A stretch of 64,000 nucleotides of DNA, taken from Hyphobacterium marinum (GTDB lineage: Bacteria > Pseudomonadota > Alphaproteobacteria > Caulobacterales > Maricaulaceae). The stretch covers positions 620,001-684,000 of the forward strand of contig NZ_JAZDRO010000001.1 in the NCBI RefSeq assembly GCF_036330325.1, written 5' to 3'. The number at the start of each line of letters is the position of its first letter. Within the stretch, counting starts at the first letter, position 1. A program made the position numbers and the translations under genes. Shown here in pieces: positions 53,785 to 61,776 of this stretch. Below the pieces are notes generated by a model, which did not search any database, was not told the DNA's origin, and saw only the letters and a program-made list of their open reading frames with translations.

Positions 53785-55416
53785 ATGACCCATATTTCTC
53801 CCAATGGCGTCGAGTTGTGCGGCGCGCTCGAGCCGGGCTACCGGGCGATCCTTGCCCCGCACGCCCTGGCTTTTCTCACCGGCCTGCATCGCCGCTTTGA
53901 GCCGCGCCGCCAGGACCTTCTAAAGGCCCGCGCGGAACGGCAAGAGCGTCTTGATGCTGGTGAAATGCCGGACTTCCCGAAGGACACCGCCGACATTCGC
54001 GCGTCTGAATGGACGGTGCGTTCAGCGCCGGCTGATCTGAAAGACCGGCGCGTGGAGATCACAGGACCGGTCGACCGGAAAATGGTGGTCAATGCCCTCA
54101 ATTCCGGCGCGCGCTGTTTCATGGCCGATTTCGAGGATGCGACCTCGCCGAGCTGGACCAATGTCATCGACGGCCAGATCAATCTGCGCGACGCGATCCG
54201 CCGCCTCATTGATTTTACCGACGAGAAATCCGGCAAGCGCTATCGCGTGTCGTCGGACGCCGCGACGCTGATCGTGCGGCCGCGCGGCTGGCATCTCGAC
54301 GAGAAGCACATGCGGGTTAACGGTACGGCCATCTCGGCCTCGCTGTTCGATTTCGGCCTCTATCTCTATCACAATTATGATGCGCTCCGGACGCGCGGGA
54401 CGGGACCCTATTTCTACCTGCCGAAGCTGGAATCCCGGTTCGAAGCCCGCCTCTGGGCGCTGGTCTTCCAGCACGCCGAGGAGACGCTGGGCCTCGAACG
54501 CGGAACCATCCGGGCGACGGTCCTGATCGAGACGCTGCCGGCCGTCTTCGAGCTCGACGAGATTCTCTACGAACTGCGCGACTATTGCGTCGGCCTCAAT
54601 TGCGGGCGCTGGGACTATATCTTCAGCTATATCAAGCGGCTGCAGGCCCATTCCGACCGCATCCTGCCCGACCGGTCGCAGGTGACGATGACCGTGCCGT
54701 TCATGCGCGCCTATTCAAAGCGCGTGATCGGTGTGTGCCACCGGCGCGGCGCGCATGCGATGGGCGGCATGTCGGCCTTCATTCCGGTCTCCGGTGACGA
54801 GGCCGCCAACCAAGCGGCCTTCGACCAGGTCCGCGCTGACAAGACGCGCGAAGCCACGGATGGTCATGATGGCACCTGGGTGGCCCACCCCGGAATGGTG
54901 GCGCTCGCCCGCGAAGTCTTCGACGAGCACATGCCCGGCCCGAACCAGATCGACAAGCGGCTGGCCGTTACCGGATCGGCGGAACAGCTGATCGCGGTGC
55001 CGGAGGGCACGATCACCGAGGCTGGCGCGCGCGCCAATGCCGATGTCGCGATCCGCTATGTAGCGGGTTGGCTCGCCGGGCGCGGTGCGGCTCCGATCAA
55101 CAATTTGATGGAGGATGCCGCGACGGCCGAGATTGCGCGGGCGCAACTCTGGCAATGGCGCAAGCATGGCGCAAAAACCGATACCGGCATCGCTCTCGAC
55201 GCGGAATGGATCGGCACGGCGATCGACGAGGCCGAGCAGGCCATCCTCTCCGATGATGGCTATCGCCTGTCGGGTCCGGCAGAGGTCAAACGCGCTGCCA
55301 GCCTGGTGCGTGACCTGGTGCTCGCCGATGACTTCGCCGAATTCCTGACCCTGCCGGGATATGACGCGATGACCGAAGGCCTGCAGGTCTCGATGCGTCT
55401 GACAGAATTCGACTAG
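53785..55416 (+). CDS. aceB: Malate synthase A
   Basis: The 543-residue enzyme has the malate synthase A pattern: MADFEDATSPSWTNVIDGQ with catalytic acidic residues, the conserved RPRGWHLDEKH, the GLNCGRWDYIFSYIK signature near residue 270, and MGGMSAFIP. It joins glyoxylate and acetyl-CoA to malate. It starts two bases after the aceA stop. The arrangement regulator, aceA, aceB is a complete glyoxylate-shunt unit. A hairpin follows the gene. Confidence 0.97.
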   Translation: MTHISPNGVELCGALEPGYRAILAPHALAFLTGLHRRFEPRRQDLLKARAERQERLDAGEMPDFPKDTADIRASEWTVRSAPADLKDRRVEITGPVDRKMVVNALNSGARCFMADFEDATSPSWTNVIDGQINLRDAIRRLIDFTDEKSGKRYRVSSDAATLIVRPRGWHLDEKHMRVNGTAISASLFDFGLYLYHNYDALRTRGTGPYFYLPKLESRFEARLWALVFQHAEETLGLERGTIRATVLIETLPAVFELDEILYELRDYCVGLNCGRWDYIFSYIKRLQAHSDRILPDRSQVTMTVPFMRAYSKRVIGVCHRRGAHAMGGMSAFIPVSGDEAANQAAFDQVRADKTREATDGHDGTWVAHPGMVALAREVFDEHMPGPNQIDKRLAVTGSAEQLIAVPEGTITEAGARANADVAIRYVAGWLAGRGAAPINNLMEDAATAEIARAQLWQWRKHGAKTDTGIALDAEWIGTAIDEAEQAILSDDGYRLSGPAEVKRAASLVRDLVLADDFAEFLTLPGYDAMTEGLQVSMRLTEFD

Positions 55417-55442
55417 TTCGCTCCAGCGACGGACCGGGAGCG

Positions 55443-55482
55443 GGAAGGGCAGGACGGGCATTCATGCTAATCCTGCCCTTCC
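55443..55482. terminator. Bidirectional hairpin after aceB
   Basis: GGAAGGGCAGGA (55443-55454) pairs perfectly with TCCTGCCCTTCC (55471-55482), and the loop contains a further GCAT-TC-ATGC stem. The element lies between two convergent genes. The T tract is weak, so the mechanism may not be purely intrinsic. Confidence 0.55.
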
Positions 55483-55491
55483 AATTCTGCT

Positions 55492-56010
55492 TCAGTCTTC
55501 CCGGCTCAGTCGCATGCCGCTTGCGGCCGCCCCAGCCAGAACAGTTGCTGACAGCATCGCCGCGAGTGCAAACCAGTAACCGGCCTGTTCCTGAACCCGG
55601 ATCTGGCGGGCAATCCCCTCCGACATGCCGTAGGAATCCGCCGTGTCGCTTTCGCGGGCCTGACGGACCATTTCGTCTTCAAGCGTGCTGATTCCGTAAA
55701 AGCTGGATGCCAATGCCAGCCCTGCTGCAGCGGCCATGACGGCATTCTTCCGCCGCGAGGTCATGACAAATCCCGCGACAAGGCCTGCGGCCAGCAGGAT
55801 GGCTGCCGCGAGGACTGGCAGAACGGGTGACATGGTCTCGCGTTCCGGCTCGCCGGTATTGATGTCGGCGACTGTGATCTGACCAATGGCGAGATCGAGC
55901 CCGGAAGCACGGGCAAAGGTCTCTCCCGAACAGGAAAAAGTGACCCACGGCAAAAGGAATGCGAGTAGAGCGGCGACCTTGGCCGTCTTGGCCAGATTTC
56001 CAATCGACAT
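55492..56010 (-). CDS. Small membrane protein of unknown function
   Basis: The 172-residue protein has three hydrophobic segments: residues 12-30 (VAALLAFLLPWVTFSCSG), 64-84 (LPVLAAAILLAAGLVAGFVM) and a final one near 145-165 (WFALAAMLSATVLAGAAASG), with another moderately hydrophobic stretch near 92-105. A single cysteine occurs in the first (FSCSG). The loop between the last two is acidic. I do not recognise a family beyond general resemblance to uncharacterised membrane proteins with an LPW.TFSC motif. It is convergent with aceB. Confidence 0.75.
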   Translation of the reverse strand: MSIGNLAKTAKVAALLAFLLPWVTFSCSGETFARASGLDLAIGQITVADINTGEPERETMSPVLPVLAAAILLAAGLVAGFVMTSRRKNAVMAAAAGLALASSFYGISTLEDEMVRQARESDTADSYGMSEGIARQIRVQEQAGYWFALAAMLSATVLAGAAASGMRLSRED

Positions 56011-56237
56011 TGGCTAACCCCCTTCTGATGTACTCCTCCGATCCTGCCAATCTGCCGCATTTGCCGTGGGATGTCAGCTTGACGGTCGATTTGTTAGGCC
56101 GCGCCGGACTCGACTGACGCTCTCGTAGTTGACCACAATCTGCTTGACCGGCCTCCGGCTGCCCGTGAGGGTGGCAATTGGAAACGGCAAGGGCGGCGAC
56201 AGATTGCCTGGCCGGAGAGACCGGGGAGGGTCCGTCC

Positions 56238-57590
56238 ATGGAAGATGCCGCGCCAAAGCCGGTCAGCAATTTCTATCGCAATTACGTCGTCGGCGGTCTC
56301 TTCGTCATCTACACGTTCAATTTCATTGACCGTCAGATCGTTGCGGTCATGCAGGAACCGATCAAGGCCGAGTTCGGCCTTGCCGACTGGCAGCTCGGTC
56401 TTCTGTCCGGCTGGGCCTTTGCTTTCCTTTACGCCATTCTGGGCTTGCCGATCGCCTATCTGGCGGACCGGTCCAATCGCGTCACGATCATCTCGATCTC
56501 GCTGGCGGTTTGGAGCGGGTTCACGGCACTCTTCGGCCTGGCCAATTCCTATCTGGCACTGTTCCTGATGCGGGTTGGCGTCGGGATTGGCGAGGCCGGG
56601 TGTTCGCCGCCCGCGCACTCACTGATTTCCGATTATGTGCCGCCGCGAAAACGGGCCGGGGCGCTGTCTGTCTATTCACTCGGCATTCCGGTGGGGTCGG
56701 TGCTGGGTATTCTCGGCGGCGCTGTCGGATATCGCTGGGTAGCGAATTACTATGCCGAGTTCGGGGCACCGGGCTGGCTCGCCGCAATCGGAGCGGACGA
56801 AGCCTGGCGCGTGCCCTTCCTGCTCGTCGGCATTCCCGGGATCATTCTGGCGGTCATTGTCAAACTGACCATCAAGGAACCGCCACGCGGTCCGTTCGAC
56901 GGAGCTGAAAAGCAGGCGATGCCGTCCGTCGGCAAAGTCTTCGGGACGCTCCTGAAGAAGCCCACCTTCTGGCTCGTGGCGTTCGGGGCAGCGATCGCCT
57001 CGCTGGTCGGTTACGGCCTCTTCCCCTGGATCCTCAGCTATTTTGTCCGCCTCTATGCTGGCGAGATGCCCTTGCAGGACGCTGTGGCGGCCGCGGCCAT
57101 TCCTTATTCCTTTGTCATCGGCGGAGGCGGCTTTATCGGTACGCTGGCGGGTGGCTGGCTGACCGACAGGTTCTCAGGGCAAAGGCTCAGCGCCTACCTG
57201 GTGATACCCGGAACGGCGCTGCTGATCTCGCTACCCATCTATTTCGTGTCGATGAGCATTTCTCCCGGGACGATGGCCTTTGTTCTCCTGGGAATTGCGA
57301 GTGCGCTCGGTGCGATGTGGTACGGACCGGTCTGGGCCGTAACCCAGAACCTGGTGCCGCCAGGCATGCGCGCCATGGCCCCGGCCATTCTGCTCTTCAT
57401 CATAAACATTATCGGGCTGGGGATCGGCCCGTTCGCGGTCGGCGCGCTCAGTGACTATTTCACCGCCGAGTACGGCGGCGGTGCATTGCGAATCGCCATA
57501 TTGGCGATTGCCGCACTGATCGTTCCGGCAGCGGCGCTCTTCCTGATGGGCGCGCGGTCGATCCGCCATGACTGGGAAGCCACCGCGTAG
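56238..57590 (+). CDS. MFS transporter, spinster-like (second copy)
   Basis: The 450-residue protein closely parallels the MFS at 27288: IDRQIVAVMQEPIKAEFGLA, LADRSNRVTIISIS, and RVGVGIGEAGCSPPAHSLIS. Twelve helices are expected. It is likely to import an organic acid or lipid-like compound. A GGGGAGGG ribosome site sets the ATG at 56238; the upstream in-frame ATG at 56178 lacks one. An alpha/beta hydrolase follows after 13 bases, the same pairing as in the catabolic island. Confidence 0.92.
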   Translation: MEDAAPKPVSNFYRNYVVGGLFVIYTFNFIDRQIVAVMQEPIKAEFGLADWQLGLLSGWAFAFLYAILGLPIAYLADRSNRVTIISISLAVWSGFTALFGLANSYLALFLMRVGVGIGEAGCSPPAHSLISDYVPPRKRAGALSVYSLGIPVGSVLGILGGAVGYRWVANYYAEFGAPGWLAAIGADEAWRVPFLLVGIPGIILAVIVKLTIKEPPRGPFDGAEKQAMPSVGKVFGTLLKKPTFWLVAFGAAIASLVGYGLFPWILSYFVRLYAGEMPLQDAVAAAAIPYSFVIGGGGFIGTLAGGWLTDRFSGQRLSAYLVIPGTALLISLPIYFVSMSISPGTMAFVLLGIASALGAMWYGPVWAVTQNLVPPGMRAMAPAILLFIINIIGLGIGPFAVGALSDYFTAEYGGGALRIAILAIAALIVPAAALFLMGARSIRHDWEATA

Positions 57591-57603
57591 GACGCCGCCA
57601 TTC

Positions 57604-58467
57604 ATGTCATATCGTGACGCCTTTCATCAGGCCGCCGATGGCCTGCGCCTCGAATACCGTGACTATGTTCCTGCAGCGGCCTCCGGAAAACTGCCGGTCC
57701 TGTGCCTGCACGGGTTGACCCGGAATTTGCGCGATTTCGATGATCTCGCGCCTATGATCGCCGGAACCGGTCGGCGCGTGATCACAGTCTCGCAACGCGG
57801 CCGCGGCCGGTCTGATCACGATCCCGACCCGTCGCACTACACGCCGGCGCATTATGTCGGCGACATGTTCGGCCTGCTTGATGCGCTTCAGATCCCCGAG
57901 GCGGTGTTTATCGGCACATCAATGGGCGGGCTGATGACGATGATCGCCGCGGCGATGGCTCCGGGCCGTGTGGCCGCGGCGGTGCTCAACGACATTGGTC
58001 CTGAACTGGACAATGAGGGCCTCGACCGCATCAAGCAGTATGCCGGCCGGTCTGGGCATCATGACAGCTGGGCCGACGCTACCGTCTATGTCCGGACCGT
58101 CAATGAACACGCCTTCCCGCTGGAAACGTCTGAAAGCTTCTGGCTTGACTTTGCCCGGCGGACCCATGCGGAAGGTCCGAATGGCGAGATCGTCGCCCTG
58201 TGTGATCCGGCCGTCGGCGAGGTCACCCGCGACGCGAGCGCGGCCATGCCGGACCTCTGGCCCTTCTTCGATGCGCTGAAACCGGTGCCGACGCTCCTGA
58301 TTCGTGGCGGAATCAGTGACTTGCTGTCCAAACAGACTGTTGCAGAAATGCTCCGTCACAATCCGGATATGACGGTTTGCGAGGTGAGTCAGGTCGGCCA
58401 TGCACCCTTCATGACCGAAACCGAGGCCTGGGGCGCACTGGCCGCGTTTCTCGAGTCTGCCCGTTAG
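57604..58467 (+). CDS. Alpha/beta hydrolase
   Basis: The 287-residue protein has LCLHGLTRNLRDFDDLAPMI, SQRGRGRSDHDPDPSHYTPA, the nucleophile elbow IGTSMGGLMTM near residue 105, and the catalytic His in VGHAPFMTE near the C terminus. It resembles cytoplasmic esterases or lactonases; there is no signal peptide. The ATG at 57604 follows AGGACG. It forms an operon with the MFS gene upstream and probably acts on the imported compound. Confidence 0.9.
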   Translation: MSYRDAFHQAADGLRLEYRDYVPAAASGKLPVLCLHGLTRNLRDFDDLAPMIAGTGRRVITVSQRGRGRSDHDPDPSHYTPAHYVGDMFGLLDALQIPEAVFIGTSMGGLMTMIAAAMAPGRVAAAVLNDIGPELDNEGLDRIKQYAGRSGHHDSWADATVYVRTVNEHAFPLETSESFWLDFARRTHAEGPNGEIVALCDPAVGEVTRDASAAMPDLWPFFDALKPVPTLLIRGGISDLLSKQTVAEMLRHNPDMTVCEVSQVGHAPFMTETEAWGALAAFLESAR

Positions 58468-58552
58468 CAAAGTCGAATCCGGCACCGTCCCGAATAACTG
58501 TTCGCGCCTTGAGCGTGCCGGAAAAAATCAACTCGCCTGCCGGGCGAATTCG

Positions 58553-58568
58553 TTAATTTTACCTTAAC
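58553..58568 (+). promoter_or_regulatory. CtrA box upstream of the repeat protein
   Basis: TTAA-TTTTACC-TTAAC matches the full CtrA consensus TTAA-N7-TTAAC, the binding site of the master cell-cycle regulator in dimorphic alphaproteobacteria. It lies 65 bases before the start codon of the repeat protein, where the next 20 bases (GATAATCC) could hold a -10 element. Confidence 0.75.
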
Positions 58569-58632
58569 TCCCCGATAATCCCGCGCTACACTCACTCAGA
58601 TGATCGATTAATTCATGGGGGGAGTTATCACC

Positions 58633-59598
58633 ATGCTACGCCGTCAATATCTCATGGGGGTTGCTGCGCTTCTGGTTCTGCCGGCTGCGACCGCTGCCGC
58701 TGATCAGGAGACCTGGTTCCCGTCGGAACCGCCGGGGCATGCCGCTCCGGGTGAGTGCTATGCGCGCGTCCGCGTCGAGCCGCAGTACGAACCGTTCACC
58801 GAGACCGTCGTCACCGGTGACAGCTATGAAAGCTACGATGTCCGTCCGCCGGTCCTCGACCAGACGGTCCGCGAATACATGAGCCGCGAAGCGGGCATGC
58901 GCTACATCGTGCACGAGCCGGTCTATGAGACGGTTGTCGAGCAGATCCAGGTCCGTCCGGCCTATGTCGAATATGTCGTCGAGCCTGCGGTGCACGACCA
59001 GGTGACCGAGCAGGTCATGGTCCGTGAGCCCCGCCTCGTCTGGCAACGCGGCCGCGTGCCGGGTGCCCAGATGACCCGCTATGACCCGGAAACGGGCGAA
59101 GTGTGGTGTCTGATCGAAGAGCCGGGTGAATACCGCACGATCACGCGCAACGTCGTGGTCAGCCCGGCGCGGATTTCGGAAATCGAAGTCCCGGCCGAGT
59201 ACGCGCAAATTTCGCGCGAAGTTCTCGTGCAGGAAGCGCGGGTCGAGGAAATTCCGATCCCCGCCGAGTACGATTCCTACACCCAGGTCGTCCTGACCCA
59301 GCCGTCGCGCGTGGAAAGCCACGTCGTCGAGGGCCGCACCGAGACGATCACGCGCTACCGCCTGGTCGCGTCCGAGCGCTACGAGTGGCGCGTGATGGAC
59401 TGCGACGAGATCGAACTGCCGTCCTATGACGCGCCGGCGGTCCGCCAGGGCAATGCGCCGATGACCTATGAGCGCCAGAACGATACCGAGTACACCACCC
59501 CGGACTGGACGGGTGGAACGCCGGTGTCTTCGGTCGCCACGAGCCGTATCACCGCTCCGGCGGAGATCCGCGCCTCGAATGTCGCCTACCGCAACTAG
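58633..59598 (+). CDS. Exported protein with 23-residue beta-type repeats
   Basis: The 321-residue protein has a signal peptide (QYLMGVAALLVLPAATAAA), a GECYARVRV segment, and about seven degenerate repeats of roughly 23 residues with the pattern P-x-x-Y-x5-V-x-V-x9-V, for example EPVYETVVEQIQVRPAYVEY, PAEYAQISREVLVQEARVEE and PAEYDSYTQVVLTQPSRVES. Repeats of this kind occur in proteins with OmpA-like or lipoprotein ends in other bacteria; here there is no OmpA domain. Two or three cysteines are present in the mature part. GGGGGGAG at eight bases selects the ATG at 58633 over one 18 bases earlier. A CtrA box upstream and a strong terminator downstream frame it as a single-gene unit. Confidence 0.85.
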   Translation: MLRRQYLMGVAALLVLPAATAAADQETWFPSEPPGHAAPGECYARVRVEPQYEPFTETVVTGDSYESYDVRPPVLDQTVREYMSREAGMRYIVHEPVYETVVEQIQVRPAYVEYVVEPAVHDQVTEQVMVREPRLVWQRGRVPGAQMTRYDPETGEVWCLIEEPGEYRTITRNVVVSPARISEIEVPAEYAQISREVLVQEARVEEIPIPAEYDSYTQVVLTQPSRVESHVVEGRTETITRYRLVASERYEWRVMDCDEIELPSYDAPAVRQGNAPMTYERQNDTEYTTPDWTGGTPVSSVATSRITAPAEIRASNVAYRN

Positions 59599-59654
59599 CG
59601 CGCGGCTGACATTTCCTAATCGCCGGATGCTGCTGCATTCGGCCTGACGGCGAG

Positions 59655-59689
59655 AAAGCCGCCCGGGATCGATCACCGGGCGGCTTTTT
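59655..59689 (+). terminator. Rho-independent terminator after the repeat protein gene
   Basis: AAGCCGCCCGG (59656-59666) pairs perfectly with CCGGGCGGCTT (59676-59686), followed by a run of five T. It is 57 bases past the stop codon. Confidence 0.9.
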
Positions 59690-59718
59690 CGTGGTTGGAC
59701 CGGAGCGATGACCGGAGG

Positions 59719-61767
59719 TCAGGCCGGCGGCATTCTCACGCGGACCGTCGCGTGCGACGTGCGGCCCTCTCGGTCGACGGCCGTCAGCGTGTAGAAGCCG
59801 GGTGCCCGGGGGGCCCAGACGGTATCGCCGGCCCCATTGCGCGACAGCGCCACACCGTCAGCGAACCAGCGCACGGAGGTCTCGGCGCGGGCGGACAGGA
59901 CGAAATCCCGGTCCGGCCCCTCTGACCAGATCTCACCCGCATCGGGCGGGAAAAGAATGTCGGGCGGTTGCGCACCCGGATTGAAGCGGACCAGCGGAGC
60001 CGGAGCGGCACCTGTGCGCGGCGTGTCATCGGTTCCCCAGGCCCGCCGGCGTCGCGGGTCTATCGGCGCGGCGCGGTCGAAAATGTCGAAGAGCAGGGGC
60101 AGGGCGGCGCTTCGCCCGGTCTCGCCCGGTCTCGGTTGACCGTCGGCGCGCCCGACCCAGACAACAACGGTCAGGCCACCGGACACGCCCGCCGCCCAGG
60201 CATCGCGGAATCCGTAGGACGTTCCGGTCTTGAAGGCGATCTGCGGGGCTCCGCGCGTCAGACTGGCCGGCATGCGCCCGCCCGGATGGGGCGCATCACG
60301 CAGGACCTGGAGAATATCGCCAGCCGACTGGGCGCTCATGATCCGTCCGTCCGGTGCCTCTGCAAGAGGGGCGCTTTCCAGCCAGCGAAGAGGCCGCGCC
60401 TCGCCGCCATCGCCGAGCGCGGCGTAGAGTGTCGCGACTTCGCGCACCGTGAGGCCAACACCGCCCAAGGCGATGGCAAGACCGGCCTCGTCCTCCCCGC
60501 CTACCGGGACGCGCGCTTCGGCACCGGCAAACCGCAACGCCGAGGCGAAGCGGCGCGCGCCAACTGAATCGAGGGCATAGACGGCCGGGACATTCAGCGA
60601 GTGCTGCAAGGCTGCGGCTATGGTGACATCACCATTGAAGGCGCGGTCGAAATTTTCCGGGCGATAGGACGCGAACCGGCGTGGGGCATCGGCGATTACG
60701 GTGTCCGGCGTGGCGACGCCGTCGTCGAAGGCAAGGCCGTAGATGAAAGGTTTGAGGGTCGAGCCGGGCGAACGGGGCCGGTCGGTCAGGTCGATCCAGC
60801 CCCCCCCGCGCTGGCGCGAGGCCGAACCGATGGCGGCCCGCACCGCTCTGGTATCGGTTTCCACGACGAGGACGGCAATCTGGACGTCCTCACCGGCCTC
60901 GGCGGCGCGTTCGCGGACATAGGCTTCCAGTTCGGTCTGCAGGCTGTAGTCAAGCGTCGTGCGGATTTCGGCTTCACCGTCCGCCCGGCGCACAGCTTCG
61001 TCTGCGGCATGCCAGGCGAGTGCGGGGAAGGCAGACCGCTCCGGGATGGGGGCGTCTGCGGCTTCCACCGCCCGGTCCGGAGCGATCAATCCGGCGCTCG
61101 CCATCCGGTCCAGCACACGGCGGCGCGAGAGATGGGCATGATCGGGGCGCAGGTCCGGCCGGCGGACTTCGGGCGATTGGGGCAGGGCGACAAGAAGTGC
61201 GATCTGGTCCGGCGTCAGCCGGTCGGGTTCGCGCCCGAACCAGGCCCAGGACGCGGCCCGGACGCCTTCGATATTGCCGCCATAAGGCGCGAGCGTGAGG
61301 TAGAGTTCGAGAATCTCGTCTTTCGACAGCCGGGCTTCGAGTTGAAGTGCACGCCAGGCCTCGATGATTTTCGAGCCGAGATTACGCGGACGCGGTTCCA
61401 GAAGCCGGGCGGTCTGCATGGTCAGGGTCGACGCCCCGGAAACAATTCGCCCGGAGGCCAGCGACGTCGTAGCGGCGCGGATCACGGCGAGCGGATCCAC
61501 CCCGGTATGGGCGTAAAAGCGCTGGTCCTCCATCGCGATCAGCGTCTCGATGAAGGCTGGATCGACACGGGAGGTCTCGACCGGCAAGCGCCACCGTCCG
61601 TCCTCCACCGGAAAGGCCCTGAGCGCCTGCCCGCCGGAATCGGTGACGATGACCGAGCGGGCAATCTCGATGGGCGGCGGGAACAGCCGGTCGAGCACGA
61701 TCAGCCCGGCTCCCGCCGCCACTAGGGCGGCGAGCGTCAGGCGGACCCAGACCGGCAGGCGCATCAT
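59719..61767 (-). CDS. pbpC: Penicillin-binding protein 1C
   Basis: The 682-residue protein has one N-terminal membrane anchor, a GT51 glycosyltransferase domain (AMEDQRFYAHTGVDPLAVIR, then GASTLTMQTARLL), and a transpeptidase domain with the active serine in SPGSTLKPF, SLN in QHSLNVPAV and KTG in FKTGTSYGFRDAW. The C-terminal domain (residues about 590-682) is the extra one typical of PBP1C. It polymerises and may crosslink peptidoglycan at the inner membrane. Two adjacent ATGs are possible; GGAG spaces better to 61764. It follows the alpha-2-macroglobulin gene by nine bases. Confidence 0.96.
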   Translation of the reverse strand: MMRLPVWVRLTLAALVAAGAGLIVLDRLFPPPIEIARSVIVTDSGGQALRAFPVEDGRWRLPVETSRVDPAFIETLIAMEDQRFYAHTGVDPLAVIRAATTSLASGRIVSGASTLTMQTARLLEPRPRNLGSKIIEAWRALQLEARLSKDEILELYLTLAPYGGNIEGVRAASWAWFGREPDRLTPDQIALLVALPQSPEVRRPDLRPDHAHLSRRRVLDRMASAGLIAPDRAVEAADAPIPERSAFPALAWHAADEAVRRADGEAEIRTTLDYSLQTELEAYVRERAAEAGEDVQIAVLVVETDTRAVRAAIGSASRQRGGGWIDLTDRPRSPGSTLKPFIYGLAFDDGVATPDTVIADAPRRFASYRPENFDRAFNGDVTIAAALQHSLNVPAVYALDSVGARRFASALRFAGAEARVPVGGEDEAGLAIALGGVGLTVREVATLYAALGDGGEARPLRWLESAPLAEAPDGRIMSAQSAGDILQVLRDAPHPGGRMPASLTRGAPQIAFKTGTSYGFRDAWAAGVSGGLTVVVWVGRADGQPRPGETGRSAALPLLFDIFDRAAPIDPRRRRAWGTDDTPRTGAAPAPLVRFNPGAQPPDILFPPDAGEIWSEGPDRDFVLSARAETSVRWFADGVALSRNGAGDTVWAPRAPGFYTLTAVDREGRTSHATVRVRMPPA

Positions 61768-61776
61768 GGTCTCCGG

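Noticed and set aside
58481..58546. Inverted repeat CCGGCAC...GTGCCGG followed by an A run after the hydrolase gene
   Set aside because: The loop is about 30 bases and the run is A rather than T in the direction of the upstream gene, so it is not a convincing terminator.
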